Shown piece by piece: positions 1-9,999 of a stretch of DNA of 64,000 nucleotides. Below the pieces are notes generated by a model, which searched no databases, had not been told where the DNA came from, and saw nothing but the letters and a program-made list of their open reading frames with translations. The DNA lies in contig JAKSGN010000041.1 in NCBI GenBank assembly GCA_024180945.1, positions 682,001 to 746,000 of the forward strand, written 5' to 3'. The translations under genes were made by a program, and so were the position numbers. This stretch comes from Macrophomina tecta. Taxonomy: Eukaryota > Ascomycota > Dothideomycetes > Botryosphaeriales > Botryosphaeriaceae. Position 1 is the stretch's first letter, and each line of letters starts with the position of its first letter.

Positions 1-226
1 CAGCTGCGGACTATGCCCTCGCCTATCTATCGCTGACCTGCATTGAAGGTGCCATAGCTCATTAAGTTTAGTAGCTCATCTTACGTGATTTTGTTTTACA
101 ATGATCACAACTGGTACAGCACATGAAAAAGGGCCTGTCCCATGACGCCTCGCTGCAACTCCCCACATCATCGTGCCGCAGCAGCCATCGTTTTCCCTTT
201 CGGTGTTCAGCAACTGCAGTATAAAA
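1..226. other. Left edge and upstream region of the ABM gene
   Basis: One frame is open from the window edge to a TAA near position 63 (about 20 codons). It could be the tail of a gene to the left, but it is too short to identify. The rest is the presumed promoter and 5' leader of the ABM-fold gene. Confidence 0.3.
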
Positions 227-701
227 ATGACCACCAACGCCTTTCCTCAGGAATGCGACATCGTCGCCACACTGTCCCCCAAAGAAGGCAAGCTCGATAG
301 GGTAATACTTGCACGTTTCTACCAGGGCAAAAGTGGCTTATTGGCTTACTCTACGTGATGCGTAGGTCGTCGAGTTACTCACCGATCTGACATCCTCAGT
401 TCAAAAGAACGAGCCTGGCGTATTTAGCTTCCACCTCTACAAGGACTTCGATGCCGAATCGGGGAAGGAGCAGCTTGTTCTTGTAGAAAAGTAGGCGAAA
501 CATCACTTGAGCCGTGGTTATCCTTAAGATTGCTGACCGATCCGCCTGCGCGGCACCAGATACGCCGATAAAGGGGCATATGATTTGCATGCAGAACTCC
601 CAGAGTTCCAGGCAATGCACAAGAAATTCAGGGAGGAGGAATTGATGGAGCGTCCCATTGTTATTAAGAGCGTGAAGCCTCTTGTAGGGTTCTACAGATG
701 A
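227..701 (+). CDS. ABM-domain (dimeric alpha/beta barrel) monooxygenase-like protein, 3 exons
   Basis: Join 227-301, 366-490, 560-701 gives 113 residues with all phases consistent. Introns are 302-365 and 491-559, both GT-AG. The product starts MTTNAFPQECDIV and has the ABM pattern: a first strand (CDIVATL), an amphipathic helix (VVELLTDLTSSV), a beta strand ending in FSFHLYKDF, then LVLVEKYADKGAYDLH and a C-terminal helix FQAMHKKFREEEL. ABM proteins are small cofactor-free monooxygenases, or decarboxylase and stress relatives, and several tailor polyketides. The substrate cannot be read here. A VOC-fold gene follows on the same strand. Splitting over three frames hides it from single-frame searches. 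The fold assignment is firm; the reaction is not known. Confidence 0.75.
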
Positions 702-1124
702 CGGACAACTGGTTCGACGCACGTGTGCTTGCGTATTAGCTACCAATTCAGCTATACCCACCAATGAATACTTGTGCCGTAGCCGTCCGAAAAACGCTCA
801 AAATCAATGCGAGCGATGGCAGATTGAGTGCCGGCGTTAGGAAGTAGAGGCTTACTGAATCGGAATATTTGAAAGGGCACCCTAATCTGGGATATGATTG
901 TGTGCAGTTATTCGCAGAGTGTATGCGATGTGCTGTCAAAGGTGTCACGGAAGACATGATGCCCGCCAAATTCGGGCCAGGATGACCAATTTAACTTGCT
1001 GACCCGCCCACCCCACCTCGCCCCGCCCCCGCCCCAAGACCAGCAACAAAACTTATAAACCGTCTCGTAGCTGCACAGTCTCTGGACAATAGAATCCATA
1101 AAGACGCATCGCAGGCAAACCAAG
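702..1124. other. Intergenic, ABM to VOC gene
   Basis: About 420 bp between two plus-strand genes. A C-rich tract at 1008-1035 and a possible TATA-like 'ttataaac' near 1052 precede the VOC start. No other gene was seen. Confidence 0.4.
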
Positions 1125-1664
1125 ATGGCACCAACACAGCCAAATGCCTCTTCTACCGCCAACACCGCCACCTTCCTCGGCAACCCGATGGAGATCTGCC
1201 TCGTCACGCGCGACTACAAGCGCACCATCAGTGGTCTGCACGCACTGGGGGTCGGGCCGTGGCGCTGCTACACCTTCTCACCCGCCAACACGACCAACCA
1301 GACCTACCGCGGCCAATCGTCCGCCTTCACTCTACGTGTCTGCTTCGCCGAACTCTCTCCCACCATGGTGTACGAGGTCATCCAGCCCGTCAGCGGGCCT
1401 AACATTTTCCAGGAGTACCTTGACGCGCACGGCGAGGGCGTGCATCACATCGCTTATGACATGAATGGAATCCCTTTTGAGGAGAGGGTGAAGAAATTTG
1501 AAGAGAGAGGGTTCGTGATGTCGCAAGGGGGAAGCTGGATGGGGAAGAATCACTTCGCATTCTTCGAGACAGAAGAGCGGACGGGCACATGTTTTGAGAC
1601 GTATGAGTTTCCGGCGGATTGGGACTATCCGGAACCGGAGGAGTGGTTTCCGCAGGCGCCGTAG
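1125..1664 (+). CDS. VOC / glyoxalase-fold protein
   Basis: A single exon encodes 179 residues. The body matches fungal vicinal-oxygen-chelate (glyoxalase/bleomycin-resistance, Glyoxalase_4-like) proteins. An N-terminal module runs from PMEICLVTRDYKRTISGL to GVGPWRCYTF. A second module contains GEGVHHIAYD, GGSWMGKNHFAFFETE and a YPEPEEWFP tail. The two His in GVHHIAYD and Glu in ETYEF are plausible metal or active-site residues. VOC enzymes include lactoylglutathione lyases, epimerases and ring-cleaving dioxygenases, and this subfamily has no assigned reaction. It lies between the ABM gene and the convergent LEU1-like gene, whose stop is only 113 bp away. Confidence 0.8.
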   Translation: MAPTQPNASSTANTATFLGNPMEICLVTRDYKRTISGLHALGVGPWRCYTFSPANTTNQTYRGQSSAFTLRVCFAELSPTMVYEVIQPVSGPNIFQEYLDAHGEGVHHIAYDMNGIPFEERVKKFEERGFVMSQGGSWMGKNHFAFFETEERTGTCFETYEFPADWDYPEPEEWFPQAP

Positions 1665-1777
1665 TGAGTTGGCGAAGGGAATTGGAAAGTGAAGGCTGTA
1701 ATTGAAGCCCCAGAGGTGATCACTTCAGAGAGCCATCAGAATGGAGACACTGGATTGCCGCACGGTACACCTATCGT

Positions 1778-4221
1778 TCACCAGTCCAAGTTGTCCGCGC
1801 CTCGTTCGTGTAAGGCCAGAAGCTCCTTTGCCCGCCCTTCAATGTCGTGCAGAAACTTGACGCTTTCGTCAACCCAAGGGAGGTTCTCTCTCCGCTGCTT
1901 CTCGAACCGGGCAATCTCCGTCTCCATGTGAAGTGTAGCTGCAATGTCATCGACCCCATCGATCAGTCTCCGTCTCCGATGCTCCTCCACGGCAAAGTCC
2001 GCAATGACCTGGCCTCTCTCATCACGGATTTCTTGGGCCAGCAAATCAACCGTGACCGGTCTCGCTTGTTCAGCCTCAGCCAACACGCGCGCCATGGCCT
2101 TGCTGTCCGGCACCCTGACCGGCAGCAAGCCGTTCTTGAAGGCATTGTTGTAGAAAATGTCAGCGAAACTGGGCGCAACCACACACTTGAAACCGAAGCC
2201 TTGAAGAGCCCATACAGCGTGCTCGCGCGAGCTGCCGCAACCGAAGTTCGGGCCGGCCACCAGAACAGTGGCCGAGCGATACGGCTGCTGGTTCAGGACG
2301 AAGCCCGGATCCTGGTCATTGCTTGCGGGGAGGTAGCGCAGTTTATGGAAGAGGCCGGCGCCGCTGCGCTGGACGGTTTTGCAGAAACTGACGGGGAGTA
2401 TGGTATCGGTGTCGATGTTGGCGCGGTTCAAGGGGGCAGGGATGCCGGTGACGTGGGTGAAGGAGGATACTGCTCCGCAACCCGCGTTCGCCGACGGTTG
2501 TTGATCTTCTTGTCGCTGGAGTTCATCCGCCTCTTCATCCCATCCCGATGGCAAGTTCCAGTCGAGCTCTAGCGTAATATCCCTGCCTGGCTTTGCCTTT
2601 TGCTCTCCCCCGTCATAGCCACTTCCGCCAACGACATCCCGCACATCACACAAATGGCCCATGATAGCTGCTGCCGCCGCCATTGCCGGGCTGACCAGGT
2701 GCGTGCGCCCGCCTGTGCCCTGCCTGTTTTCAAAATTGCGGTTGCTGGTACTGGCGCAGCGCTCGCCAGGCCTCAAGTCATCTCCATTGAGTCCGCAGCA
2801 CATGCTGCAACCCGGCTCGCGCCACTCGAAGCCAGCCTCCAGGAAGACCTCATGCAGGCCCTCTGCCTCAGCAGCCCGCTTCACGACACCTGACCCCGGC
2901 ACAACCAACGCGCGCCTCACATTCGGCGCAACAGCCCGCCGCGCAAAAGGAACGCTTCGGAGCACATCCGCCGCGGCGCGCAAATCCGCCAGCCGCGAGT
3001 TCGTGCAGGAGCCAATGAACACCACGTCCACGGGCAGCCCGCTCAACCGCTCGCCCGGCGTCAAGCCCATATACCGCAGCGCCCGTGCCCTGCCAGCATC
3101 CTCGGCGGGCACCACGCCGCCCGCCACTGGCGCGACCTGCTCGGGCGACGTCCCCCACGTCACCATCGGCTCGACGCCCGCCGCATCAATCCACACCTCG
3201 CGGTCAAACACCGCGCCCTCGTCCGACCGCAGCGACCGCCAGTGCCGGCACGCCTCGCGCCACGCGCGCGTGCCCGGCGCCGGACACGCCACCCGCCACC
3301 GCAGATACGCCTCCGTCACGCCGTCGGGCGCGACCAGCCCGGTGCGCGCGCCCGCCTCGATCGCCATGTTGCACAGCGCCATGCGCTCCTCCATGCCCAG
3401 CGCCGCGACGCCCGCGCCCGCGAACTCGATGGCCGCGCCCGTGCCGCCCGCGGTGCCGACCTCGCGGATGATGGCGAGCACGAGGTCCTTGGCCGCGACG
3501 TGCGGGCGCAGCCGGTTGGCGACGGTGACGCGCATGGTGCGCGCGCGCGTCGTGGGCAGCGTCTGCGTCGCGAGGACGTGCTCGACGTCGGAGGTGCCGA
3601 TGCCGAAGGCGAGCGTCCCGAAGGCGCCGTGCGTGCTGGTGTGGCTGTCGCCGCAGACGAGCGTGAGCCCGGGCTGCGTGAAGCCGAGGTCGGGCCCGAG
3701 CACGTGCACGATGCCTTGGTGCGGAGAGGAGAGCGGGAGGTAGGGGATGTGGTGGTCGCGGGCGTTGCGGGAGAGGGTGAGGACCTGGGTGAGGGCGGAG
3801 GCGTCGGAGATGTAGGCGCGGGTGCTGGTGCAGTTGGCGCGCGAGGCCGTGGGGACGGTCTGCTGGCCATGTTAGCGGCGGACGGGCGTGCTTGGTGGTT
3901 TGGATGCCGGCCCTTACATGGTCCGATGTGGCCAGCGTGAGGTCTGGTCGGCGTACGGCGCGCTTCTTTGCGCGGAGGCCGTTGAATGCTTGCTATTGCC
4001 CCTCAGCTACTCCTTGCGTTCAGGGCATTTGGGCCTGCAATGCTCACTGGCGATGTGCATTCGTAGATCAGATGCCTGTCTGCAAGTGCCCAACGCTGCT
4101 GTCAGTAGCCGCCCCTTCGCTTGCTTTCACACCACCCACCGATATACAGCAGATACTGTCCATCGGCCTGCTGACAGACCACATGCTGGTCAAAGAGCTT
4201 CTCGTAGAGTGTCTTCGCCAT
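1778..4221 (-). CDS. 3-isopropylmalate dehydratase-like (LeuC-LeuD fusion), diverged LEU1 paralogue
   Basis: Exons 4221-4140, 4079-4048, 3992-3918 and 3859-1778 join in phase to 756 residues, close to the usual ~770 of fungal LEU1. The first exons give [15 protein letters not shown] and [11 protein letters not shown]; the last carries [17 protein letters not shown]. The [4Fe-4S] cysteines are present in GSCTNSR and GCSMC. The LeuD swivel domain is fused at the C terminus ([31 protein letters not shown]). The family isomerises 2- to 3-isopropylmalate in leucine synthesis; paralogues serve other 2-oxo-acid homologations such as homotyrosine formation in echinocandin clusters. The segment [18 protein letters not shown] departs from the DAIIPKQFLKT-like text I recall for canonical LEU1, so I favour a paralogue. 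It shares a divergent promoter with the fusion gene. Confidence 0.85.
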
Positions 4222-4807
4222 TTTTCCTTTTCCGCAGTGAAGTTGCGTAAGAGCATGCCACAGAAGAGTGGCCGGAAACTTCCTTAAGTGTGGATTTGGG
4301 CCAGACGATGACTCGTGGTCCAGACTGTCAGCATAAGCGTCTGACAGTGCATCTCGGCACGCAATACAGGGACTGAGAATCGATAATTGGTGCACGGCAA
4401 ATGTTTTGTTTGGGGCAGAATTGCTCGGGACAAGAAGGGAACAAATAGAAGCTGTCTTAATGGCCCTCGGTGCTGAGAATCAGAAGCACATGAGGCAAAG
4501 CATGCTTACAGAGGGCCCCATGAGAAACGGAAAAAGGAAAGGAACCTACCTGAAAAATCACCGAAGCTCAGTTGAGCTTCATACTGGTTCGAGCATAGCT
4601 GATGACAGTGCACTGACGAGCAGTCCAAAAGTCTACCTACGGAGAATTCGCGCAGGTAAAAGCATAAACGATACGAAGTGCCACCCCAATTGGATGGGCT
4701 CACCATTCCGCATTTCATCGACAGCGCTCAACGTCTTAATAGCTCGTGTCATCGCGGCCAGGCTCTTCAGTTCCCTCATCTTCCAGCCCGAAATGAGGCC
4801 ATCCGCC
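4222..4807. promoter_or_regulatory. Divergent promoter, LEU1-like / P5CR-MDR fusion
   Basis: 586 bp separates the two opposed start codons, so both genes probably share control elements. No TATA box or known operator stands out. Open frames inside it have no recognisable protein features. Confidence 0.5.
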
Positions 4808-7383
4808 ATGACAGACCGAGCCGAACACCCAATCCGCACCCTTGGCTTCATCGGCTGCGGTAAACAAGCACACCTTCCCCCCAAACCCCCCAACCCCTCA
4901 CGTCCATCCCAACCCGTCCACAACATAAACTAACCTCCTCACAGGCAAGCTCGGCAGCGCCCTACTCCAAGGCTTGCTCTCCACCCCACCAGCCTCACAC
5001 CTCCACCACATCCACATCACCGTCCGCACCCCCTCGACCGCCGCCCGCCTCCAATCCGCCCACCCCGCCCCTCCCATGCCCATCACCCTCACCGCCACGA
5101 CCGACGACAGCAACGCCACCCTCTCGACCTGCCTCGCCGCCGACGCCCTCATCCTCGCCTGCAAACCCACCCAGCACGCCACCATCCTCCAGGCCCCCGG
5201 CGTCGCCGCCGCGCTAGCCGGCAAGCCGCTCATCTCGCTGCTGGGCGGCGTGGCGGAGGAGCAGCTGGCGGCGAGCCTCGCCCTCTCCCCTGCCACCCCC
5301 GCCGCCATCAGCCCTTCCCAACCGGCCCATGGTGACGGCGGCGGCTGCCGCGCCCCGCCGGCCAGCACTACCACCACCACCACCAGCATCATCCGCGCCA
5401 TGCCCAACGCCGCCGCCACCGTGCGCCGCAGCACAACGCTGCTGGCCTCGGCCGCTGCAACCGCAGAAGCGCTGCGCGCGGTGCAGCAGCTCTTCCGCCA
5501 CCTCGGCGCCGTGCGCGTCGTCCCGCCGCGGACGCTTGAGGCTGCGGCCGTGGTTGCGGCGTCGGGGCCGGCGTTTTTCGCGAGGGCGGCGGCGGCTGTG
5601 GCGGATGCGCTGGCGGACTTGCTCAAGGAGGCGGGGTGCGGAGATGAGGAGGGTGGGGAGCTGGCGCTGCAGTTGGCGGCCGAGGCGATGGGCGGAGCGG
5701 CCGCGTTGATGGAGTGCGCCGGGTGGAGCGCCGAGGAGGTGGTGGGAAGGGTGGCGTCGGTTGGGGGGTCGACGGAGAGGGGGTTGGCGGTCCTGGAGAA
5801 GAGGAGGGTGGAGGAGGCAATGGGGGAGGTAGTCAGGGTTACCTTTGAGGCCGCAAGGGGGTTGGGCGTTGATGGTGGTGGTGGTGAGAAGCAGCGGGGC
5901 GGTAATGCTGTGAACGAGAGAGAGACGGCGAGTGGGCTACTTGAATTGCCGGCTGGCGGGATGATGAATGCGGTGGTTCTTAAGAAGGCAAGACAGGTGG
6001 CATTAGAGCGGAGACCTGTTCCGTCCCTTGAAGGGCCGGGAGAAGTGCTGGTTAAGGTCGAGTATAGTGGGCTTTGCGGCAGGTAAATGTTTTTCATTCT
6101 TTTGGGGGCCATTTTAGGCTGACACAAGCTGTCTATTATAGCGATCTTCATCTGTATAGAGGGACAGAAGATTGCGGTAGTGATTTCATCTTAGGGCATG
6201 AATTCACCGGCCGCGTTATAGATGTAGGGAAGGACGTAAAGAAGTTTGCGATAGGTGACCGAGTCGTGGCAGCTTTCACGACGAGCTGGTACGTAAACAC
6301 ATTCCCCAATTTGTTTTCCATTATATCTCACCAGACTATCAAAAATAGCGGAGGCTGCTTTTATTGTGAGGCAAACCTGTCGTCAAGGTGTACATCATGC
6401 ATGGTCTTTGGAACGCCGCTGCTGGGAGGCGCTCAATCTCAATACGGTAGACGAAATCTGAGGAATACTTAACAAGACTTGAACTGAAAAGGGCCATTAG
6501 TCCGAGTGCCCCTTGCGGACACCACATTGACCCAAGCACCGAGAGATATTCATCCACGAAACCTGATCTTGATGGCTGACATCTTCCCTGTAATTTCACC
6601 CTCGGAAGTACATGGTTTCACAGAGCTTGCTAACGTTTTTTGGCTCCACAGACTGGGGTAAGCGGCACCCCAACATCCTCCGGCGTTCCCACATCTCCTT
6701 CCCATTAGCTCGAACTCACCGCTCCCAGTTCTTTGCCGCCAGCAACGCCTTCTCGCACATATCCCGCGCCCAAATACACAACAGCACTGTCGCCATAATC
6801 GGCTGCGGGCCCGTCGGCCTCTGCGCCCTCGCCGCCACCACCGCACTCCATCAGCCCGCGCAAGTCCTCGCCATCGACGCCGTGCCCTCCCGCCTCCAGA
6901 ACGCCGCATCCCTGGGCGCTGAACCCTTCAACTACGAGACGCAGCGCCACGATCTCGGCGCCCGTATCAGGGAGCTGACGCACGGCCGTGGTGCCGATGT
7001 CGTGCTCGAGCTAGTGGGCGCAAAGGCGGCGCTGGGGATGGCGTTCGATGTCGTCCGGCCGGGCGGCGTAATCAGCTCGGTGGGCGTGCATAGTAGCGAG
7101 TTCCCTTTCACGGCTGCGCAGGGTACGTAGTCATTCTTCTAATGGGTGAGAAGGCGAGGTTGGGCTGATGCCTGGTGAAGCGTATGACAAGAACGTCGAA
7201 CTGCATATGGGCAGGTGTCCAGTTGCAAGTGTTTTCCTGGAAGCGTTGGAATGCTTGAAGTCGGTTCAGGGGAAGCTGGGGTTCTTGACTGACACGGTCG
7301 TGCCGCTGTCGAAGGCGGCGGCGTACTATGAAGCTTTCGATCGGATGGAGGTGCAGAAGGTCATTTTTGATGTATGGGAGTAG
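4808..7383 (+). CDS. Bifunctional pyrroline-5-carboxylate reductase / zinc-dependent MDR dehydrogenase fusion
   Basis: Join 4808-4859, 4945-6082, 6142-6288, 6349-6446, 6501-6589, 6652-6657, 6729-7122, 7181-7383 gives 708 residues, in phase throughout. Residues 1 to ~330 are a P5C reductase: Rossmann motif LGFIGCGKLGSALLQGLL, ALILACKPTQH, ASGPAFFARA and the C-terminal VGGSTERGLAVLE. After a ~30-residue Gly-rich linker, an MDR alcohol dehydrogenase starts at residue 357. It has GLCGSDLH (catalytic Cys), GHEFTGRV, structural-zinc cysteines CGGCFYC plus a fourth seven residues on, and the nucleotide fold IIGCGPVGLCA. Exon 4945-6082 crosses from one enzyme into the other with no stop. P5CR reduces cyclic imines to proline-type acids; MDRs oxidise alcohols to aldehydes. 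NosE/NosF catalyse these consecutive steps to 4-methylproline. That role here is inference. Confidence 0.85.
6652..6657 (+). other. Predicted 6-nt microexon of the fusion gene
   Basis: The six bases ACTGGG are flanked by a consensus acceptor (ctccacag) and donor (gtaagc). They supply Thr-Gly between ...MADIFP and FFAASNAF. This restores the family motif ADIFPTGFFAA and keeps the frame. Flanking introns are 62 and 71 nt. Confidence 0.7.
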
Positions 7384-7783
7384 CTGTGCCCCTGTAGATG
7401 GAGCGCGAATGGGGTCACTGTCTCTGCTATGGACCCTCAGGGAAATGAGTGCCACTGCACCACGGGGCTTATAGATCTTTGCCGGAGTAAAAGAAGGGTT
7501 GTATTTATACACATATCAGTGGCAAGACGTTAGGTCGGCTGGTAGGCTAGTATGCTTCATTTGTTAATCCTGTGGGACATTTCCGCCATTCTGTTTGTGA
7601 ATGATGGCTGAATGCACAGGTCTTAGGACGCGCGTTGTTCTAAGTGAGATGCAATCATCATCGCTCAAATCTACGCTAGATAATACGCTATGAAGTCCTA
7701 GGCACGCTGTCAAGCCCCACCATCAAAGCACCAGAGGCAACTTTCTGCAGGGCCGCCCTCATCATCAGGAAGGAAGCACTCTA
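7384..7783. other. Convergent intergenic region
   Basis: 400 bp between the 3' ends of the fusion gene and REI1. It presumably holds both transcript ends. No ORF or repeat was recognised. Confidence 0.4.
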
Positions 7784-9080
7784 TCAACCGTTCTTTCTCC
7801 CCGGCACATCGGGCTGAAAACAAGACAATGTCAGCAGAAGACCACTACAACCAGTAGTATACGCGGAAAACCGACCTTAAAGAACTTCTGTCTATTCGCC
7901 ACCTTCTCCGTCGCCCACCGCTGCGCCGCGCGCGCCACCGCCTCGCGCTTCATCATCCTCTTCTCGACTGCCACCAGCGTTCTCCTCTGCTGCTCCGACA
8001 CTCCCACCAGCCCCATCTCCCCCCGCACTGCAACCCGGCGCTCCGTGCTTTCCGGCTGCGGTCGATTGTCCGGGTCCTCCCCATCAACCGCCGCTTGCCG
8101 CTCCCCGCCCGCGATGGCCTTCCGGCGCCTTGCCGCCTGCGCGCGGACGCCCACGAGCCCGTGCCGGCTGTGCACGCTCTCGGCGTGGTGGCGCGAGCCG
8201 ACGATGGCGCCGGACGGCAGGCGCATCTCCGTGTCGGAGACGCTGACGCCGCCGGTGCGTCCGCCAGCAGGAGACGCCGCCCCGTCTGCTCCTTGCTCGT
8301 CTTCTTCATCGAATTCCCAGAAGTCGAGCAGTTCGCATTCCGCGTCAGCGAGATTGATCATGCAATGGCCCTTGTCGCGCATGTGCGTCTGCGCGGCCGC
8401 GGCGGAGGACTTTGCGGCGCCGCAGTAGAGGCACTCGCGGTAGCGGAAGACGAGGGCGGCGAGGTAGAGGAGGAAAGTCTCGAGGTCGATGAGGCGATCG
8501 GGCTCGGGGATGAAGAGGCCGTGGGCGGTGGACATGTGGGCGATGTTGGTGGTGAGGGTGGGGGAGGGGGCGTTGCAGAAGAGGCATGTTGTGGGCAGGA
8601 GGGCAGGGGGTTCTTGGCTTTCGCCTCCTTCTTCTTCGTCGGACTCTGTTTCGAGGTCAAAGGAGGGGGATGGGGAGGCGGAAAGGGCGTAGGCGCCATT
8701 ATCGTCGACTTCATGGCCTGGGTCGAATTGGAGGGGTGTGGGTGGAAATTGCTCCTTATCTATGCCGGCATGCTTGCGTTTTGCGTGTTGCTTGGACTTC
8801 TTCTCGTTGACCTGTTTCTTCCTGGGCTCGGACGGATGTTGATTTTGTTGGACATTCGATTCATACTGCTGCAGTGTGATGGGTGGCAGCGAGGCTATCC
8901 GACGTTGGAGGTTGTATTGGCTGTGCAACTATCTTAGAAGGCCTCAGGCACCCACAGTCTGGATTGATGAAGTACTCACTGCCATGGGTCTCGCACGTGA
9001 GCGCGCTGCTGGATGTGGGATTCATCAAAGGCGGCCGAGCAGGTGCTGCAGGTGAAGGCAAAAGCGGTCGCGGACGCCAT
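7784..9080 (-). CDS. REI1: REI1-like cytoplasmic 60S biogenesis zinc-finger protein
   Basis: Exons 9080-8980, 8920-7876 and 7813-7784 give 391 residues. The first exon encodes the N-terminal C2H2 finger (CSTC...HVRDPWH) that runs into YNLQRRIASLPP, the REI1/ZNF622 signature. A second finger pair lies mid-protein (CLFCNAPSP...H and CLYCGAAKSS...HMRDKGHCMI). The C terminus is KVANRQKFFK, with the last exon adding PDVPGRKNG. REI1 helps release and recycle the ARX1/ALB1 export factors and matures the 60S peptide exit tunnel in the cytoplasm. The protein is somewhat shorter than yeast-type homologues because the acidic linker is reduced. It is a housekeeping gene set inside an otherwise metabolic neighbourhood. 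Confidence 0.9.
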
Positions 9081-9444
9081 GGCGAGTAACAGACGCGCAA
9101 CAGCGACAGCAACAGAAGCGGGGAGGCTTGGACGCACCAAAGACGGCGGGTGCAAGCGGAGGCGGCGTGGGCCGGATTGGCTACTTGGGCCTGTGCTTGT
9201 CTGCATGTCAGCATCTTCAGCGCGCAGGGTCAGCAGGCTGCAGGGGTGGCATGCGCGTCAGCATCCGTGGAGCTTGTCAGAACTCAATCTCCCCTTTCCG
9301 TGGCTGCAGTCACCGTCAGCTCCCTCGACCACTCAGGTTTCCGAAAAGGCAATAGTAGCACGGGCTCGAAAATGCCTGTCAAGTGCTACAACTGCATGAG
9401 TTGTCCGTTTCCTTCCGCTTAGTTCTCGACCTCATTCAAACATC
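9081..9444. promoter_or_regulatory. Divergent promoter, REI1 / NTF2-like gene
   Basis: 364 bp between two opposed start codons. No clear TATA box. Expected to hold both promoters. Confidence 0.45.
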
Positions 9445-9999
9445 ATGGCCGATACTGCTTCTCGCTACGCCATCCTCCGCGCAGTTGCGAAGGAATTCTC
9501 CAGTGCTTTCGTCTCTGGCTCTACGCCACCATCCGAGCTGCTGGCAGAATACTTTGTCGCCGAAGACCCGCGAATCATCGAGCATGGTCCAGAATGGGCC
9601 CGGAAGCGTCTTCCATTTGTGGGAAGACTTTTTCGTGGCCGCCGCAGTAGCACCTTGACGACAAACGGCGCGAACACCGCCCCAAGCAACACAGCCACCT
9701 GCGACGACTACTTCGACCTCTTGGGTGCTACTGTGGCTCTTCATGCGCACGCAGATACGCTGCCAGAAAACAACGCCTACGTCGTTGACCCGAACTCTCT
9801 CCATTCTCCCGACCATGGGCCTGGTGCTGTACTGGTGAAGTGTCACGCCGCTTTGTCCAGCGTGCACACCAAACGCACTTGGGAGGAGCATTTTGTCTTT
9901 GTGCTGAGCGGGTTTGATGCCGGTGGAAAGATTGGCCAGCTGGAGATCTGGGCCGACAATTTGAATGCGTGGGCGGCTGTGGGCGGGGAGGACCTGTGA
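9445..9999 (+). CDS. NTF2/SnoaL-like domain protein
   Basis: A single exon encodes 184 residues starting MADTASRYAILRAVAKEF. The fold looks NTF2-like: an N-terminal helix with PPSELLAEYFV, a long central loop, YFDLLGATVALHAHADTL, then the two long strands GPGAVLVKCHAALSSV and WEEHFVFVLSGFDAGGKIGQLEIWADNLNAW. SnoaL-like proteins are small cyclases, isomerases or binding proteins in secondary metabolism, and many fungal ones have no known function. No signal peptide or membrane segment was seen. The protein is hydrophilic and probably cytosolic. Fold assignment is moderate; function is unknown. Confidence 0.65.
   Translation: MADTASRYAILRAVAKEFSSAFVSGSTPPSELLAEYFVAEDPRIIEHGPEWARKRLPFVGRLFRGRRSSTLTTNGANTAPSNTATCDDYFDLLGATVALHAHADTLPENNAYVVDPNSLHSPDHGPGAVLVKCHAALSSVHTKRTWEEHFVFVLSGFDAGGKIGQLEIWADNLNAWAAVGGEDL

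Noticed and set aside
2661..3743. 360-codon ORF on the plus strand
   Set aside because: Antisense shadow of the LEU1-like gene; Arg/Pro/Ser/Thr-biased text with no domain.
4898..6151. 417-codon ORF on the minus strand
   Set aside because: It mirrors the fusion gene's GC-rich exon, is low in complexity (Pro/Ser/Ala) and has no domain. The plus-strand frame has clear P5CR motifs.
4808..7383. Two separate genes (P5CR and MDR) in place of a fusion
   Set aside because: No stop codon, poly(A)-like break or promoter gap lies between the domains, and the shared exon is continuous. RNA data could still overturn this.
8095..8937. 280-codon ORF on the plus strand
   Set aside because: Antisense to REI1; Gly/Glu/Val-rich shadow of its coding frame.
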